Part shown: piece after piece, positions 47,691-59,264 of the stretch | Layout of the letters: every line of letters starts with the position of its first letter | Numbering within the stretch: the first letter of the stretch is position 1 | Assembly: GCA_947311845.1 (NCBI GenBank) | Contig: CAMZMU010000107.1 | Coordinates: 21,570,359-21,634,358, forward strand | DNA: 64,000 bases | DNA from: Poa pratensis | Lineage: Eukaryota > Streptophyta > Magnoliopsida > Poales > Poaceae | Reading direction: 5' to 3' | Program-made: the position numbers and the translations under genes | Notes under the pieces: generated by a model | The model's input: the letters and a program-made list of their open reading frames with translations, nothing else | Told to the model about the DNA's origin: nothing | Databases searched by the model: none

Positions 47691-48660
47691 CTCTAACCTT
47701 GACAATTTTTTGACGAATATCCACAACTGAGAAGCTCCTCAGTGCCTGATGCCTAGGGTTTCCCAACAAACCAAGGAGTAACAAGAAACACAATGAAATC
47801 GAGGGAGAATTAACTTTTGCTTGCGGGAACTGTAGTACTATATCTCCTATTTATTTTCCTCGAGGATTTGCAAGATTGATTGGGAAAATGGAAGAACTCA
47901 AAGTCAACAATGGCATATGAGGGAGATTGTGTGTATATGTAATATTTTGGTCACTTAGGGAGAAGGGGGCTTTGCATGGGTCGGTGGAAAATGTGCTCAT
48001 TATCCTAGCAGTGAGGCGCTCGGACCATATATACAGGTGCCTAGACGGTCGGACCGTCCGCACACTTGAACCTGGTCTAGGAGAGATTCTGAGCTAGTCA
48101 AGAAAGCTCCTGGACCCGTCCGGACTCCTATCCGCATATCCTGACCAGGTCTGGGTGAGGATAAAGGGCAATTCATGGGATGTCACATTGAACATTGGAG
48201 TTTTTTACTAGGTGAGATCTTTTGTGTACGCAATGGTATACAAAAATTGATTACCATGTGTATCGAAAGCATTAGACCCTCTTAATAGGAGTGTTCTACG
48301 ATTCAAAGTAAAAGATGCATAATTTAAACTTTTTTGCAAAATTTTGTTTTTTTCTATCGGGGTCTCCTCTTGTCGTAATTTTCATTCCAGGAGACTAAAA
48401 ACCTATTTTAATCCTTTTAATCATAATTAGGTAAGTAACCATTTATTATCGACATCAAAACCCTTGAGAATATATGTGTCCTTTTAAATTCCTACAAACA
48501 ACCACACGAAACGAAGCAAACGGAGAATTTAAAGAGGGGGTGAGTCCGAGCCCCTCTCGCCCTCATCTCCGTCCAGACGAGCTAGGGAGGAGGTGGAGGA
48601 GGAGGAGGAGAGTGGAGCCTTGGGTGGAACCAGGGCGAACGGAGAACACCTTGATAAGAG
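47690..48660 (-). repeat. Repeat block H, copy 1 (inverse orientation)
   Basis: Reverse complement of 55960-57050 and 57880-59000, including the conserved GACATCCCATGAATTGCCC, TTCCCAACCAATCTTGCA and GGTTTTGATGTCGATAATAAA words. It lies next to block F copy 2 just as copy 2 of H lies next to F copy 3. Confidence 0.75.
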
Positions 48661-48721
48661 GAGCAGAGGGAGAAGAAGGGAAATTTCACTTTCTATATAG
48701 CATCGTTCGTGATTAGAATTC

Positions 48722-49670
48722 TTGACACTGGAGTGGTTGGTCGCACCTGTATTGCTTTATCAGTCCTGAAGTATCGGCGATGTTTTGTCAACCCAGACAG
48801 CCAGCGAGTTAGCAACAGCTTTAAGCGGGACAATGATGCTATCGAGTGAGCACAGAAAATCTTGGCCGTTGGTTGGCGCCTGGCCAGTTTGGGCTTTCGA
48901 TTACCAGCTTTTTAATACCCTATGGCCCAACCAACAACCTTAGCGTGTCTGGATATTTCCAGTGTACTCCGGTGCTTTCTTGTGTAATGTATCCAGAGAC
49001 GTTGTATCAAAAAAAAAAAAAATGCCATCCAAATGCCCTGCTGCTCCCCAGCTAAACCTGGCCAACTGCCTCTTTTCTAAGCGTGAAAGTGCTAAAGAAT
49101 AAGGGGAAATGATCCACGGCTCCATTCTTAAGCCCTAATGGCTAATGATGAATAACTAGTGGGTTTCTTACTTGCGAATATGAAAATGTTGAGGTCACTT
49201 TCAGTCTTTCAGCTGTGTCTAGCTTTACGTGGAAAAAACGCTCAAAGTAAGCTTTGTCTTCTAGTTCTTTAGAGAAACGTAAATCAGTTATTTATGTCGA
49301 TTTGATATTTCCAACTGGTTAATGAGTATTTTAAGTCAATGTTATGAACCAAATAGTTATTATTGATATTTTTGCATGTCCAAAATGCAGAGGAGATACC
49401 AATTGGATGTCTGTCAATATCGATTCAACCAGAGTTAACTATCCAATATATATTGAGGTTTGAGAAGGTACAAAATGATGATTTTTTTATTGGGTGTCTA
49501 TCGATATCAACTGAGAAAGAGATGTCGCCCGTTCTATAATAAACTGAGCAAACGGCCTGTAAAACAAGATAGGTTGATGTTAAACTTCATGACTTTGCGA
49601 CCCGCCAATATTTTTTCAGATAGTGACAGATTAAGCACTCCTTGCTGGTGAAGTATGAGATAAAATATGA
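48722..49670 (+). repeat. Repeat block F, copy 2; left arm of inverted repeat around the MIZ1-like gene
   Basis: The inverse of this stretch is found from about 53050 to 54738 and resumes at 55921, once a LINE and two retroposons are removed. It retains an uninterrupted GCTAACTCGCTGGCTGT (inverse) that corresponds to the insertion target at 54726. Confidence 0.8.
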
Positions 49671-50708
49671 AAAATATTATGTACATGTTAATCATGATTT
49701 CACGAATGGGAATCTACTGATTAAAGGTCCCATACATGCCGTTAGGTTCTTTGGTGCATCGAGATCTTCATAATTTATCTTCAGCAATCTTTCAGGGAAT
49801 AAACTTCCCAAAAGCTGCGGTCGCAAGAAGATGGTAGATAACGATGCATCCTACCAACTGATTTGCATCGTTAACAACTTCAAAACCGTACTTGCACAGT
49901 GTGTGCGTGTGCAATCTGTTTAAGTGCAAAATTTGAAGTGTGCATGCATAGAGTAGAGGCTAGAGTCACCTACCCAGATAGTTAAATACTCCAGTTCCAC
50001 CAAAGGAGAATTGCAGGGGCATTTTTATGTATTGTTTAGACGATGACACTAGTAGTAGCACCACACTAGATAAATATGTATTATTATTATTATTTTACAC
50101 GGAATTTGTTTTACCGACAAAAGAGAATAAGGGGTGGAGGGGTGAGCTCGGAAGATCCCTATGGTAACACTTGTACACGGATTTATACATGTTCGGACCT
50201 CGAAAATAGTCGTCCGGTAAATACCATACTCTTGTTTTTGGTTGAATCTATTGATTATACTCAAGTGCGATGTCGAGAGGGGGTCTCGAGAGCACTTCGG
50301 TGGTGTTAGATGATGATGTTCTATGAGCTATATATGGTACATATGAAAAGATACATGTAGATCTCATTTGAGTCGGTATGGACGTATGGTATCCGAATAT
50401 TCCGGAGCAAATAATCTTGACTTGTCTTATACTTCAAACTGATGAGTTGTTCTGATCTTCAGCGTGCTCTAAGCCCTTGTGATAGCCGCTCTAAACCTGT
50501 CGGGCTCTTTCTACCCTCATAAGGGTTCCATGGTGTCGACAATATCCGTCGAGTGTCTCTCGTCGACGCCGAGTGAAGGTGTTTCCTTCTACTGGGTTGT
50601 ATCGTCCAATGTCTTTCTTATGCAGTGGTTAACGAAGGAGTGGAAGAAGATCACAATGTCTGAGAAAGCACATAACAAATATTTTGAACAATGTCTATTG
50701 GGTTGTAT
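49671..50708. other. Repeat-derived intergenic DNA, no gene recognised
   Basis: Short frames only. A GTTCGGACCTCGAAAATAG-like stretch near 50190 has the feel of degenerate LTR DNA, but no ends were found. Confidence 0.35.
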
Positions 50709-50723
50709 CCTCGTGTCTTTCTT

Positions 50724-51019
50724 TTTTTTGCTAAACACAGTACAACGCAGACGCTCACAAACACGCGCATACACTCACCCCTATGAACGCACACACGCAC
50801 ACCCTACCCCTATGAGAACCTCTGAAATACTGAGCCGGCGGATTGGGTCTTGAGATTGACGAAGTCACCACGGGCGCCTCGCTGTCGACGGAAACGTCGC
50901 CTCCCACTGAAGAATATTCCGCCTTAAATGAGAAACATCAGCGTCAAACCTGGGTTTGAACTCTGGTGGGCTGGGGGTACAACCACCCTCCTAACCATCT
51001 TGCCATAGGCAAGTTCTCC
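50724..51019 (-). mobile_element. tRNA-derived SINE, copy 2, with 15-bp TSD
   Basis: Flanked by CCTCGTGTCTTTCTT (50709-50723) and CCTCATGTCTTTCTT (51020-51034), one mismatch. The A-rich 3' end of the minus-strand element abuts the left duplication; the tRNA-like head with a B box (GAGTTCAAACCC) lies at the right end. It matches copy 1 at 46868. Confidence 0.85.
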
Positions 51020-51460
51020 CTCATGTCTTTCTTCTCGTAGCAATTCCGAAGCCATAGGCAATTGGAACCACCATGTGATTTGCCAGAGTTGAAGAAAACA
51101 CCAAGCGTGCGGCGGTAAATGCCATGTTTTTTAGTACAATAGAGACGTTGTTGGAGTGGAGTGATTAGGAAGCACATTGAGAAAAGAATTTAAGAGTGTA
51201 ACAACACACGAGCATTCAACAAGTTATTAGTTAATCACTAATAGTAGTATACATGAGTAATCATCATCGCAAACAAAAAGTACATGAGTGATCAGTGATA
51301 CTAGTACTGTACACGGCCAAGCAACCAAATTACTTTTTTTTTTAGCGATTGCACCAAATTGCATGCAACTCAAGAGAGAGAAAGAAAAAACACAAACCCA
51401 AATAATGCATGCACGCGGACTTGTACAAAGTCCAAATTAACACGGCCCGGTTGATCGTCG

Positions 51461-52393
51461 TCAGACTCTGAGCAGGTAGATGCTGAGCTCGGGCCCACCG
51501 CTGCCGTCGGGGTTCATCATGTAGAAGGCCTCCGAGTCCCTCGACCCGACCACCCGCTCGAACCTGGCGCGCATGTACATCAGGTCGCCCTCGCCGGCGG
51601 CACCACCGTCGCCGTCGTCCGGTAGCACGCCCGCACCGACGGACACCTGCTCGACCGCGCCCAGCACCCGCCATTCGTCGGCGCCGCACTCCCGCCGCAC
51701 CGCGTAGCCGCACTTGAGCCCGTTGCAGTAGGCGCGCCACGTCGGCTCCTCCAGCAACGCCGCCGTTTCTCCCCTGCAATAGTTCCAGCGTACACGTATG
51801 ATGTCTTCAGGTTAATTGATCTGTGGATTCATGGGTGGCAATGGTATTCTGGTATGCGTACCTGCGACGAGCGGCGGCTTCTCGCACTCGAGCGCGAGGC
51901 GCACGAGGCCGGAGGACATCTCCCTGACGAGCGCGCCGGTGGAGTAGGCGGCCATCTCCACCAGCAGCACGGGCGCCGAGCGCGGGTCCGTCTGCAGCGC
52001 CACGTGCACGCGTCCGCGACGCCGCCCGAAGATGGTGCCCGTCACGCACGACCCGAGCTGCCGGCGCCGGCGCCGCGTGATCGCCGCCAGGAACACCGAC
52101 CGCAGCCGCGCCAGCGCGTCCGCGCGCTTCTTCCTCGACGACGACTGTTCGTCGGAGGTGGACGACGACGGCGCGGTGGACAGAGCAGCCGCTCCAGCCT
52201 CCTCATCTACCTCGCCCACCCTGCAGTCCTCCTCTTCATGGCCGCTGCGCTGCGGCGCCTTGCTCGGGCGCTTCTTGAGCAGCCAGTGGAAGCTGCCGCT
52301 GCCAGCGCCACCGTTCAGGAGGGCGGGGCCGGTGGTGCTCCTGGAGCTGGAGGGCAGAGGCAGCGGGGAGGCTGCGCGAAAGGCTCTCGCCAT
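51461..52393 (-). CDS. MIZU-KUSSEI1-like (DUF617) protein, two exons
   Basis: Family of plant proteins named for Arabidopsis MIZ1, required for root hydrotropism and acting at the endoplasmic reticulum; the function of this paralogue is not known. Exon 1 is 52393-51862: a variable Ser/basic-rich N-terminus, then [36 protein letters not shown] and [19 protein letters not shown]. Exon 2 is 51773 or 51768 down to 51461: [47 protein letters not shown] and [10 protein letters not shown] before TGA. The 88-bp intron has GT and AG ends, but the obvious acceptor leaves the exons out of frame by one base. A second AG five bases downstream (exon from 51768) restores the frame, giving about 279 residues; a missing G in a GGGG run is the alternative. 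Confidence 0.88.
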
Positions 52394-52860
52394 GATGGCC
52401 AGCTAGCGCCGGCAGGCAAGCTCTCGACCTTTCTTCCTGTCGCCCGTGCGTGCGTGCGCGATGTTATGAGTGATTCGTGGCGCGCGCGGCTGGGTGGAGT
52501 ATTTGATGGGGTTTTAGCAGCAAAGCTGCGTGCTTTAAGGTGGTTTGCAATTGGCGCTTTGGGATGGTGGTAGTCTGGTAGACGCGCGCTTTTGGCAAAG
52601 TGGCGACCGAGCGCTGGCCGCTGGAGGAGGGACACGCCCTGCCTGGCCGGCGCGTCGTAAATACCAGCACGAGAGGACGAGAGAGGGAGTGAGTCACTGG
52701 TGCGATGCGATTTAATGGAGTGCACGGCGGCCGGCCGGCAGACGGACCGAACGGTCAGGGCGCCGCCCAGGCGCAGCGGCGGATGGGAGAGGGCACAGGA
52801 CAGGGTGCGCGCGTACATGTGTCGACCTTCCATGGTTGACACCGATGGGTAACATTGATG
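52394..52860 (-). promoter_or_regulatory. Upstream region of the MIZ1-like gene
   Basis: About 450 bp of single-copy-looking GC-rich DNA with no recognised transposon. It includes the expected 5' UTR. I cannot place a TATA box with confidence. Confidence 0.4.
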
Positions 52861-53339
52861 CTACTGGGGCTCTTCCTGCGCTGATAATCAAAGCTCATGC
52901 ATACCGCATACGGTCGTGCAACTTAGAGCATCTCGGCGGCCCTCCCAATAGCCGGTCCGACAACCGTGCTGGATGATCGTTTTCTGAAGCACTGGCACAC
53001 GTTGTCACCATACTATGACCCCCAACGACAACCCCTAATAGGCCCTCGCAAGAGATTTTTGCCTATTTCTTTACCGGACATTTATTTCTATAAAAAAATC
53101 ACCATTGTATACCTGCACAAACCTCAATATATTGGATGGTTAACTATAGTTCAGTCCATATTGGTAGACAATCAATTGATATCTCGTGGGCATTTTGGAC
53201 ACGCACAAATCAATAATAATCATTTGGTCACAACTTTGATTTAGAAATAGTATTAGTCAGTTGTCTGAGAAGAGCTGGTTCACCAAAACGAGGAACTCCC
53301 ATGGAAGAGCTGGTTCAGATCCCACGGTGGCCGTGATCT

Positions 53340-54223
53340 CGGCGACTCATCCACTACACCCTCCTTCATTGACAACATCGTCTCCCACTGCCTCCCTCTC
53401 TACCGATCTCTCACCCGCTGCACTGTCCATGATGGTACACGCGTCTCCTTCTGGTTCGACAAGTGGTCCTCCACCGATACTCTCCACCACCGCTTTCCCG
53501 CCCTCTTCTCCCACTGTACTCGCCCCTACCTCACCGTCGCCACCGCTGTCTCCACGGGGCTTCCTCTTCAGCCTCGCCTCTCGTCCGCCGCCGCCTGTGA
53601 GCTCGCCCTCGTCCAGTCCATCATCGCCGGTGTTCGCCTTGACTCCCTTGAGGACGAGCGCCACATGGGATGGGGGGGAGACGCCACCTTCAGCTCCCGC
53701 GCCGTCTACCGCCTCCTTGCGCCCGGTGGCCAGCTCGATGCCGCCGCCCTCGTCACCTGGAGTACGCGCCTGCCCGCCAAGATCAAGATTTTCTGTTCTC
53801 TCGTCGCTGCCGATCGCCTTAGCTGCAGGGTGAACCTCCACCGCAAAGGTTGCGCCCCGACGAATGCATGTGCCCGATGCGCCGTGCCCGAGACATGCAC
53901 CCACATCCTCTTCGACTGCCCCTGCTCCGCCGACACCTGGAGAAGACTTGGATTCGCCGACCCGCCGGCTGGTCCACTATGGGACATCCCCGCTCCACCC
54001 TCCTCTTCGGTATGCCCCGAGGCTTGGCGCATGGGGTCGCCGCGAGCCTCTGGAACCTGTGGAAAGCCAGGAACGACGCCACATTCAACACAATCATCAC
54101 AACGCCGGCTCAGATCCTTCGACGCATTGCGGATGATACCGCCCTTTGGGGAAACCGTTTCCCCCAGTCCGAAAGGACTAACATCGGTGATCTATGTAAT
54201 TTCTTCCGACACGCTGCCATGTA
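53340..54223 (+). pseudogene. LINE ORF2 C-terminal part with zf-RVT
   Basis: The frame reads SFIDNIVSHCLPLYRSLT, then GWGGDATFSSRAVYRLL, WSTRLPAKIKIFCSLVAADR and CARCAVPETCTHILFDCP, the zinc-binding domain after the reverse transcriptase. Near 54000 a frameshift moves the reading to LAHGVAASLWNLWKARNDATF, ending with TAA-type stop after FFRHAAM at 54223. The reverse transcriptase core itself was lost by 5' truncation. Confidence 0.85.
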
Positions 54224-54313
54224 ACTCTCCCCCCTACCCCTTGTATTGCTGTGACAAACGCTGTTCGTGTTTGGTTGGATCCTTTCGGGTAATATAACAA
54301 CCGGTGGGGATCT

Positions 54314-54342
54314 CCCCCCCCCCCCCCCCCCCCCCCCCCCCC
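54314..54342. repeat. Homopolymer of 29 C
   Basis: Uninterrupted C tract in the LINE 3' UTR, 18 bp before the TSD. Its length is likely to be unreliable in any assembly. Confidence 0.95.
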
Positions 54343-54738
54343 GACATTCTCAAAAAAAAAAGTTGTCTGAGAAATAGCAAAATCGACATAAATAACTAAC
54401 CTTTCTCTAAAAAATAGAGAGCGTTTTTCCCTCGTAAAGCCAGACACAGCTGATAGTGACCTGACCTCAACATTTCCATATTCGCAAGTAAGAAGAGAGG
54501 CAGTTGCAGGAAGAAAAAAAAAAGAGGCAGTGGGCCAGGTCTAGCTTGGGAGCCGCATGTCATTTGGATGGCCCAACGGAACGCCGATGGGTACGCTGAG
54601 GTTTGGTTGGGCCATATGGTACTGAAGCTTGTAATCGAAAGACCAAACTGGCCAGGCGCCAACCAACGGCCAAGATTTTCCGTGCTCACTAGACAACATC
54701 ATTGTCCCACTTAAAGCTGTCGCTAACTCGCTGGCTGT

Positions 54739-55526
54739 GTAGTTGAGACACTCGACCCAATTTCTGGAACCCTCTCCTATCTCTACAGTGCTCATAGGCG
54801 AATCGGAGGCGACTCGGATTTTCCCGGCGGCCGCCGGCGTATCTGCGGGATTCCTCACCCTCCGCTGGCCGCTACGGCGGCGGGAGGGTGGGGAATCCCC
54901 GGATCTGCGTTTCGATGTGTAGATATGGGGCTTGTGGGCGGCGCTGGCGTGGTGGGGTCATCGGTGTTGGCCTTTTGGTGCTCTTCGGTTCCCCCTTTTC
55001 GGCGTCGTCTTCGACGGCGTTGTCGGGGTGCAGGTGAGTCACCTCTTTGCCGTTGCTATCTCCGGCGGCGGCGGCAGGTTGGTGGCGGGTGTACAGGAGG
55101 CCGGCGGAGGGGTTTCAAGGCGGCGGCTGTGCGGGTTCGTGGTGTGCAGGTGGAAGATCTGGCCATCTCCGGTGAGGTGGTGTGGCGCTGGCCCCAGATC
55201 TAGGGCAGTTCGAGCTTGGGGTGTGCCCCCGGCCGTTGCTTCTTCATCGTCTTCAGATCCAGCTCCTCGGAGTTGGTGGATACTACGGCTCTTCATCGCC
55301 TCCGGGCTAGGAGTTCTTCTGCTCCCGCGGTGGGTGTTCCTGGTGGCTGGTTTCTTCGGTGTCTCCGACGGTGGAGGGATTGCATGCCTGGTGACCTTGA
55401 GGATGAAGTTGAAGTGTGCCAACTTTGCTGTTCTTTGTTTCCTCTCTGTTTTTTCTTTGCTTGTACTTGGATCTGTATTGTGTTTCTTTCTGTTTGAATA
55501 CAAGTAGCTTTATTATCAAAAAAAAA
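54739..55526 (+). mobile_element. Poly(A)-ended retroposon inserted at an ACTCGCTGGCTGT target
   Basis: Left flank ACTCGCTGGCTGT (54726-54738), right flank ACTCGCTTGCTGT (55527-55539), and an A-run at its 3' end. The GC-rich interior is open on both strands and shares GGCGGCGGGAGGGT with the retroposon at 8945. No recognised protein. Confidence 0.8.
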
Positions 55527-55539
55527 ACTCGCTTGCTGT

Positions 55540-55907
55540 CTAATATTTTTGATGCAGAGATGGCAGAAGCGTTGGCTCTTCGTGATGTACTGATCGTGTC
55601 TAAACTTCTAGCATGTCACAATCTTATCGTCCAATCTGTCGAGGCACTAAATACAGAGTTTGGCTTATCATCGGTTTCGGTGCATATTTTGGAGGAGTGT
55701 CGTCAACTTTAGCAAGATTTCAGAAAGGACATTATTTAATACTGTAATAGAGATTCTAATTTTGTTGCTTATGAGCTAGCTAAATTTGGAATCTGCCAAA
55801 ATTGTGGTGTGATACTCCTCCAGTTTTGTTTCTCCCACTGATGGTAAACGATGTAACCATTGTTTGAGTATTAATAAAGCTAGTCGGATGGCCTTTCCCT
55901 AAAAAAA
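55540..55907 (+). mobile_element. 5'-truncated LINE tail with RNase H remnant, same target site
   Basis: Translation reads MAEALALRDVLIVSKLL, then ILEECRQL, stops, and YCNRDSNFVAYELAKFG. This is the RNase H domain at the C-terminus of plant L1-type elements, with two stop codons. It ends in an A-run and is followed by ACTCGGTGGTTGT (55908-55920), a third copy of the target. Confidence 0.85.
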
Positions 55908-55959
55908 ACTCGGTGGTTGTCTGGGTTGACCAATCGTCGTGATACTTCAGGGCTGAAAA

Positions 55960-57415
55960 TTTTGATCCGTTCTCCGTTCGCCCCGATTCCACCCAAGCCT
56001 CCGCTCTCCTCCTCCTCTACCACCTCCACTGGCTCGTCCAGATGGATAGGATGGCGAGAGGGGCTCGGACTACCCCCCCTCTTTAAATTCTTCGTTTGCT
56101 TCATCTAGTGTGGCTGTTTGTGGGAATCTAAAAAGAAACATGTCTTCCTAAGTGGGTTTTGATGTCGATAATAAATGGTTTTTAGTCTCATGGAATGAAA
56201 AATTCGACAAGAAGAGACCCAATAGAAAAATGGAAATGTTTGCAAAAAGTTTAAATTTATGCATGTTTTACTTTGAATCGTAGGACACCCGCAACATTAA
56301 GAGGTGGTAATCATTTTGTGTATACCTTTGCGTACTCAAAAATCTCACCTAGAAAGAACTCAAATGCTCAATGTGACATCCCATGAATTGCCCTTTATCC
56401 TCACCTGGACCTGGTCGCGATATGCGAATGAGAGTCCGAACGGGTCCACGATCTTTCTTGACTAGCCTGGGATCTCGCCTGGTCCAGGTTCGAATGTGCG
56501 AATGGTCCTACCGTCTGGGCACCAGATATGGTCCGAGTGCTCGCTGCTAGGATAACACGCACATTTTCCCTCTAGCCATATAAAGTCCCCATCTCTCCTA
56601 AGTAACCAAAGGATTACACAGACACACTATCTCTCTCATACACCATTGTCGACTTTGACTTCTTTCATTTTCCCAACCAATCTTGCATATCTTCGAGGGA
56701 AAATAAAGAGGAGACATAGATCTACAATTTCCACAAGAAAATATTGATTCTCCCTAATTTTATTGTGTGTCTTGTTACTTTTACTTGTGGGGATGTTTCT
56801 TGTTACTCTTTGGTTTGTAGGGAAACCCTACGCATTTGGCGCCGAGGAGCTTCCAAGTTGTGGATATTCGTTGATTTTTTGTGTGAAGGTTGGAGGTAAT
56901 TTCCTCAAGTTTCAAATAGTGAAGTTGGAAAATAATTTTGTTAGACTTCATGAAGGGAGAATAAGGCTAGATCAGCGAGATCAAGTAATGTTGTTAACCA
57001 CAACCTCTCTAACGATGATTATAGTCGTTCCCCGAGAAACTTAAACTTCAGGATAAATCTAGTGTCTTCGTCTTCACTTTGCTCACGCCTATCCTTGTTT
57101 TCCTTTTTTTTTAAGGAAAGCGGCGGTAGAAGCCCCCACAACGAATTTTTCTAAATAATAAGAACCCAAATTCGCGTCCGTGAGGAATTAAATCTGGGTG
57201 GCTGGTTTGTGCATCCACTTCACTAGGCAGGTGAGTTAGGTTCACTTCTTATGCTTGTTTTTCTTTGCTTTGCTATAATATCTAGCTTGCTTAGGTGTAT
57301 CTTGTTTCTAGTGCAATTTTGTTTTTGCAAGATATGATTCTCTCACTTAGCTGCATTTTAGAGAACATCTATATTTTGCACTTTCGCAAAATATAACAAA
57401 AGAAAGATAAAACGT
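55960..57415 (+). repeat. Repeat block H, copy 2
   Basis: Collinear with 57880-59222 and inverse to 47690-48660. It includes GTGACATCCCATGAATTGCC (56370) and, at 56835, CATTTGGCGCCGAGGAGC, which resembles a TTTGGCGCC-type primer-binding site after an LTR. An extra stretch at 57060-57230 is absent from copy 3. Confidence 0.7.
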
Positions 57416-57879
57416 TTACAATTGTCTATCCCCCTCTAGTCAACCATCCTTGATCATTTAGAATGACTTGCGATTTGGAGGCACCATCGACCTACCTTTG
57501 GGATGGATCTTCGACTAGTCCTTGTGCAAGACAATACTACCTTCCAAGTTTGTTCCCATACATCCCTCTCCAACAAACAAGTCACCAAACTAGCTCGATA
57601 TGATAAAATCTTGTCAGTTTTGTTATTTCGGTGTTCTAGATCTGTCGATGCTTCCTCTACTCAGTGCTCCTATCTGAACTCAATTCATGTCGATGGAAAG
57701 GTAGTGGTACAAGAGTAGAGATACTTCCTTTTTGGTCGTTAGATGTTGATGGTCACTAAGTCCTTCAGAGGTGGCTCTTGGCTTCTCGCTCAACCTAACC
57801 TCTTCGATCACCGAGCATTCCAAGTTATTGGCCACCCGCATGTGTGGTCACTTCCAACCGTGTCTGGATAAAGGTGTCA
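57416..57879. other. Spacer between H copies, no gene recognised
   Basis: Short open frames only (for example 57503-57718) with no motif. Confidence 0.4.
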
Positions 57880-59222
57880 CCGTGCCTCCTCCACCTTCAT
57901 CCCCACCTTCGACGCCACCCAAGTCTCATATCTGCTCCGCCATCTCGTCCTAATGGAGAGAATGGTGAGAGGGTCGGATTGTTCCCTCTTTAAATTCTTC
58001 ATTTTTGTCTCGTGTGGCTGTTTGTGGGGACCTAAAAGGACACATCTCTACCTAAGTGGGTTTTGATGTTGATAATAAATTATTACAGAACTAATTAAGT
58101 TTACAAGGATTATAAATATGATTTTAGTCTCATGGAATGAAAAGTTCAACAAGAAGTCACGTCAAAAAAAAAAGTTCAACAAGAAGAGACCCCAATATAA
58201 AAACAGAAAATTGCAAAAAAATAAATAAACTTATTCATATTTTACATTGAATCATAGGACACCCACAATATTAAGAGAGGCTAATTGTTTGGAAACACGT
58301 GGTAATCATCTTGTGTATACCTTTGTGTACACAAAAAAATCTCACCTAGAAGAATTCTCCAATGCTCAATATTTTTTTTTTTTATTAGAAACGGGTCCAA
58401 TGCTCAATATGACATCACATGAATTTCCCTTTATCATCACCCGAACATGGTCAGGACTCGGGACATGCAATGAGAGTCCAGATGGTTCCATGAGATCTTT
58501 AGATCGGACTTGACCAAAACCTTGCCCGGACTCGGTCTGGATGTGCGGACGGTTCGACCATCTGGGCACCCCTACAAATTGACCGAGCGTCTTGCTACTA
58601 GGATAACATGCACATATCCCTCGACCCGTATAAAGCCCCCTTCTACCTTAATTGACCAAAGGATTACACATACACAAAATATCTCTCGTACTCCATTGTT
58701 GACCTTGACTTCTTCCATTTTCCCAACCAATCTTGCAAATCTTTGAGGGAAACTAAAAAGAAGACATATATCTATAATGTCAGCAAGGAAAAGTGATTCT
58801 CCCTCGAGTTCATTGTGTTTCGTTTTACTCTTTGGTTTGTTATTAAACCCTAGGCATTAGGCGTCGAGGAGTTTCCAAGTTGTGGATATTCGCCGATTTT
58901 TTTTGTGAAGGTTGGAGATTGCCTCAAGTTTCAAATAGTGAAGTTTCATCATACTTTGTTAGACTTCCTGGAGGGAGAATAATGCTAGATCTATGAGATC
59001 AAATAATGTTGATGACTGCAACATCTTTAATGGAGATTAGAGTCATCCCTAACGAAACTTACCTCTGTCATTGATTTCCTTTGCTTAGCTACATAACTAG
59101 CTTGCTTATGGGTATCTTCTTTCGCCATATTTTTGCAACATAGGATTATGTCACTTAGCTTCATTTATAACAACCTCTATATTATAGACTTTCCAAAAAA
59201 TTACAAAAAAAGATAAAAGGAT
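57880..59222 (+). repeat. Repeat block H, copy 3
   Basis: Direct repeat of 55960-57415. Copies match through GTGTGGCTGTTTGTGGG, TGGTCACTT/GGATTACAC and AGTTGTGGATATTCG regions with many small differences. It directly precedes the TBC gene fragment. Confidence 0.7.
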
Positions 59223-59264
59223 GCGCCTGATGGGAGAACAAACTATTTCTCATTTAGTCATGGT

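Larger units (their letters stand above)
53272..54360 (+). mobile_element. 5'-truncated LINE with 13-bp TSD
   Basis: Flanked by AGTTGTCTGAGAA at 53259-53271 and 54361-54373. It ends with a 29-base C-run (54314-54342) and then an A-run. Plus strand. Confidence 0.92.
53050..56000 (-). repeat. Repeat block F, copy 3; right arm of inverted repeat, with three nested insertions
   Basis: Host segments 53050-53271, 54361-54738 and 55921-56000 together form the reverse complement of 48722-49540. The intervening parts are a LINE (53272-54360) and two retroposons (54739-55526 and 55540-55907), each bracketed by target duplications. Confidence 0.8.

Noticed and set aside
51854..52573. 239-codon plus-strand ORF opposite the MIZ1-like gene
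   Set aside because: It is antisense to conserved DUF617 exon text, and its Arg/Ala-rich content is typical of a GC-rich shadow frame.
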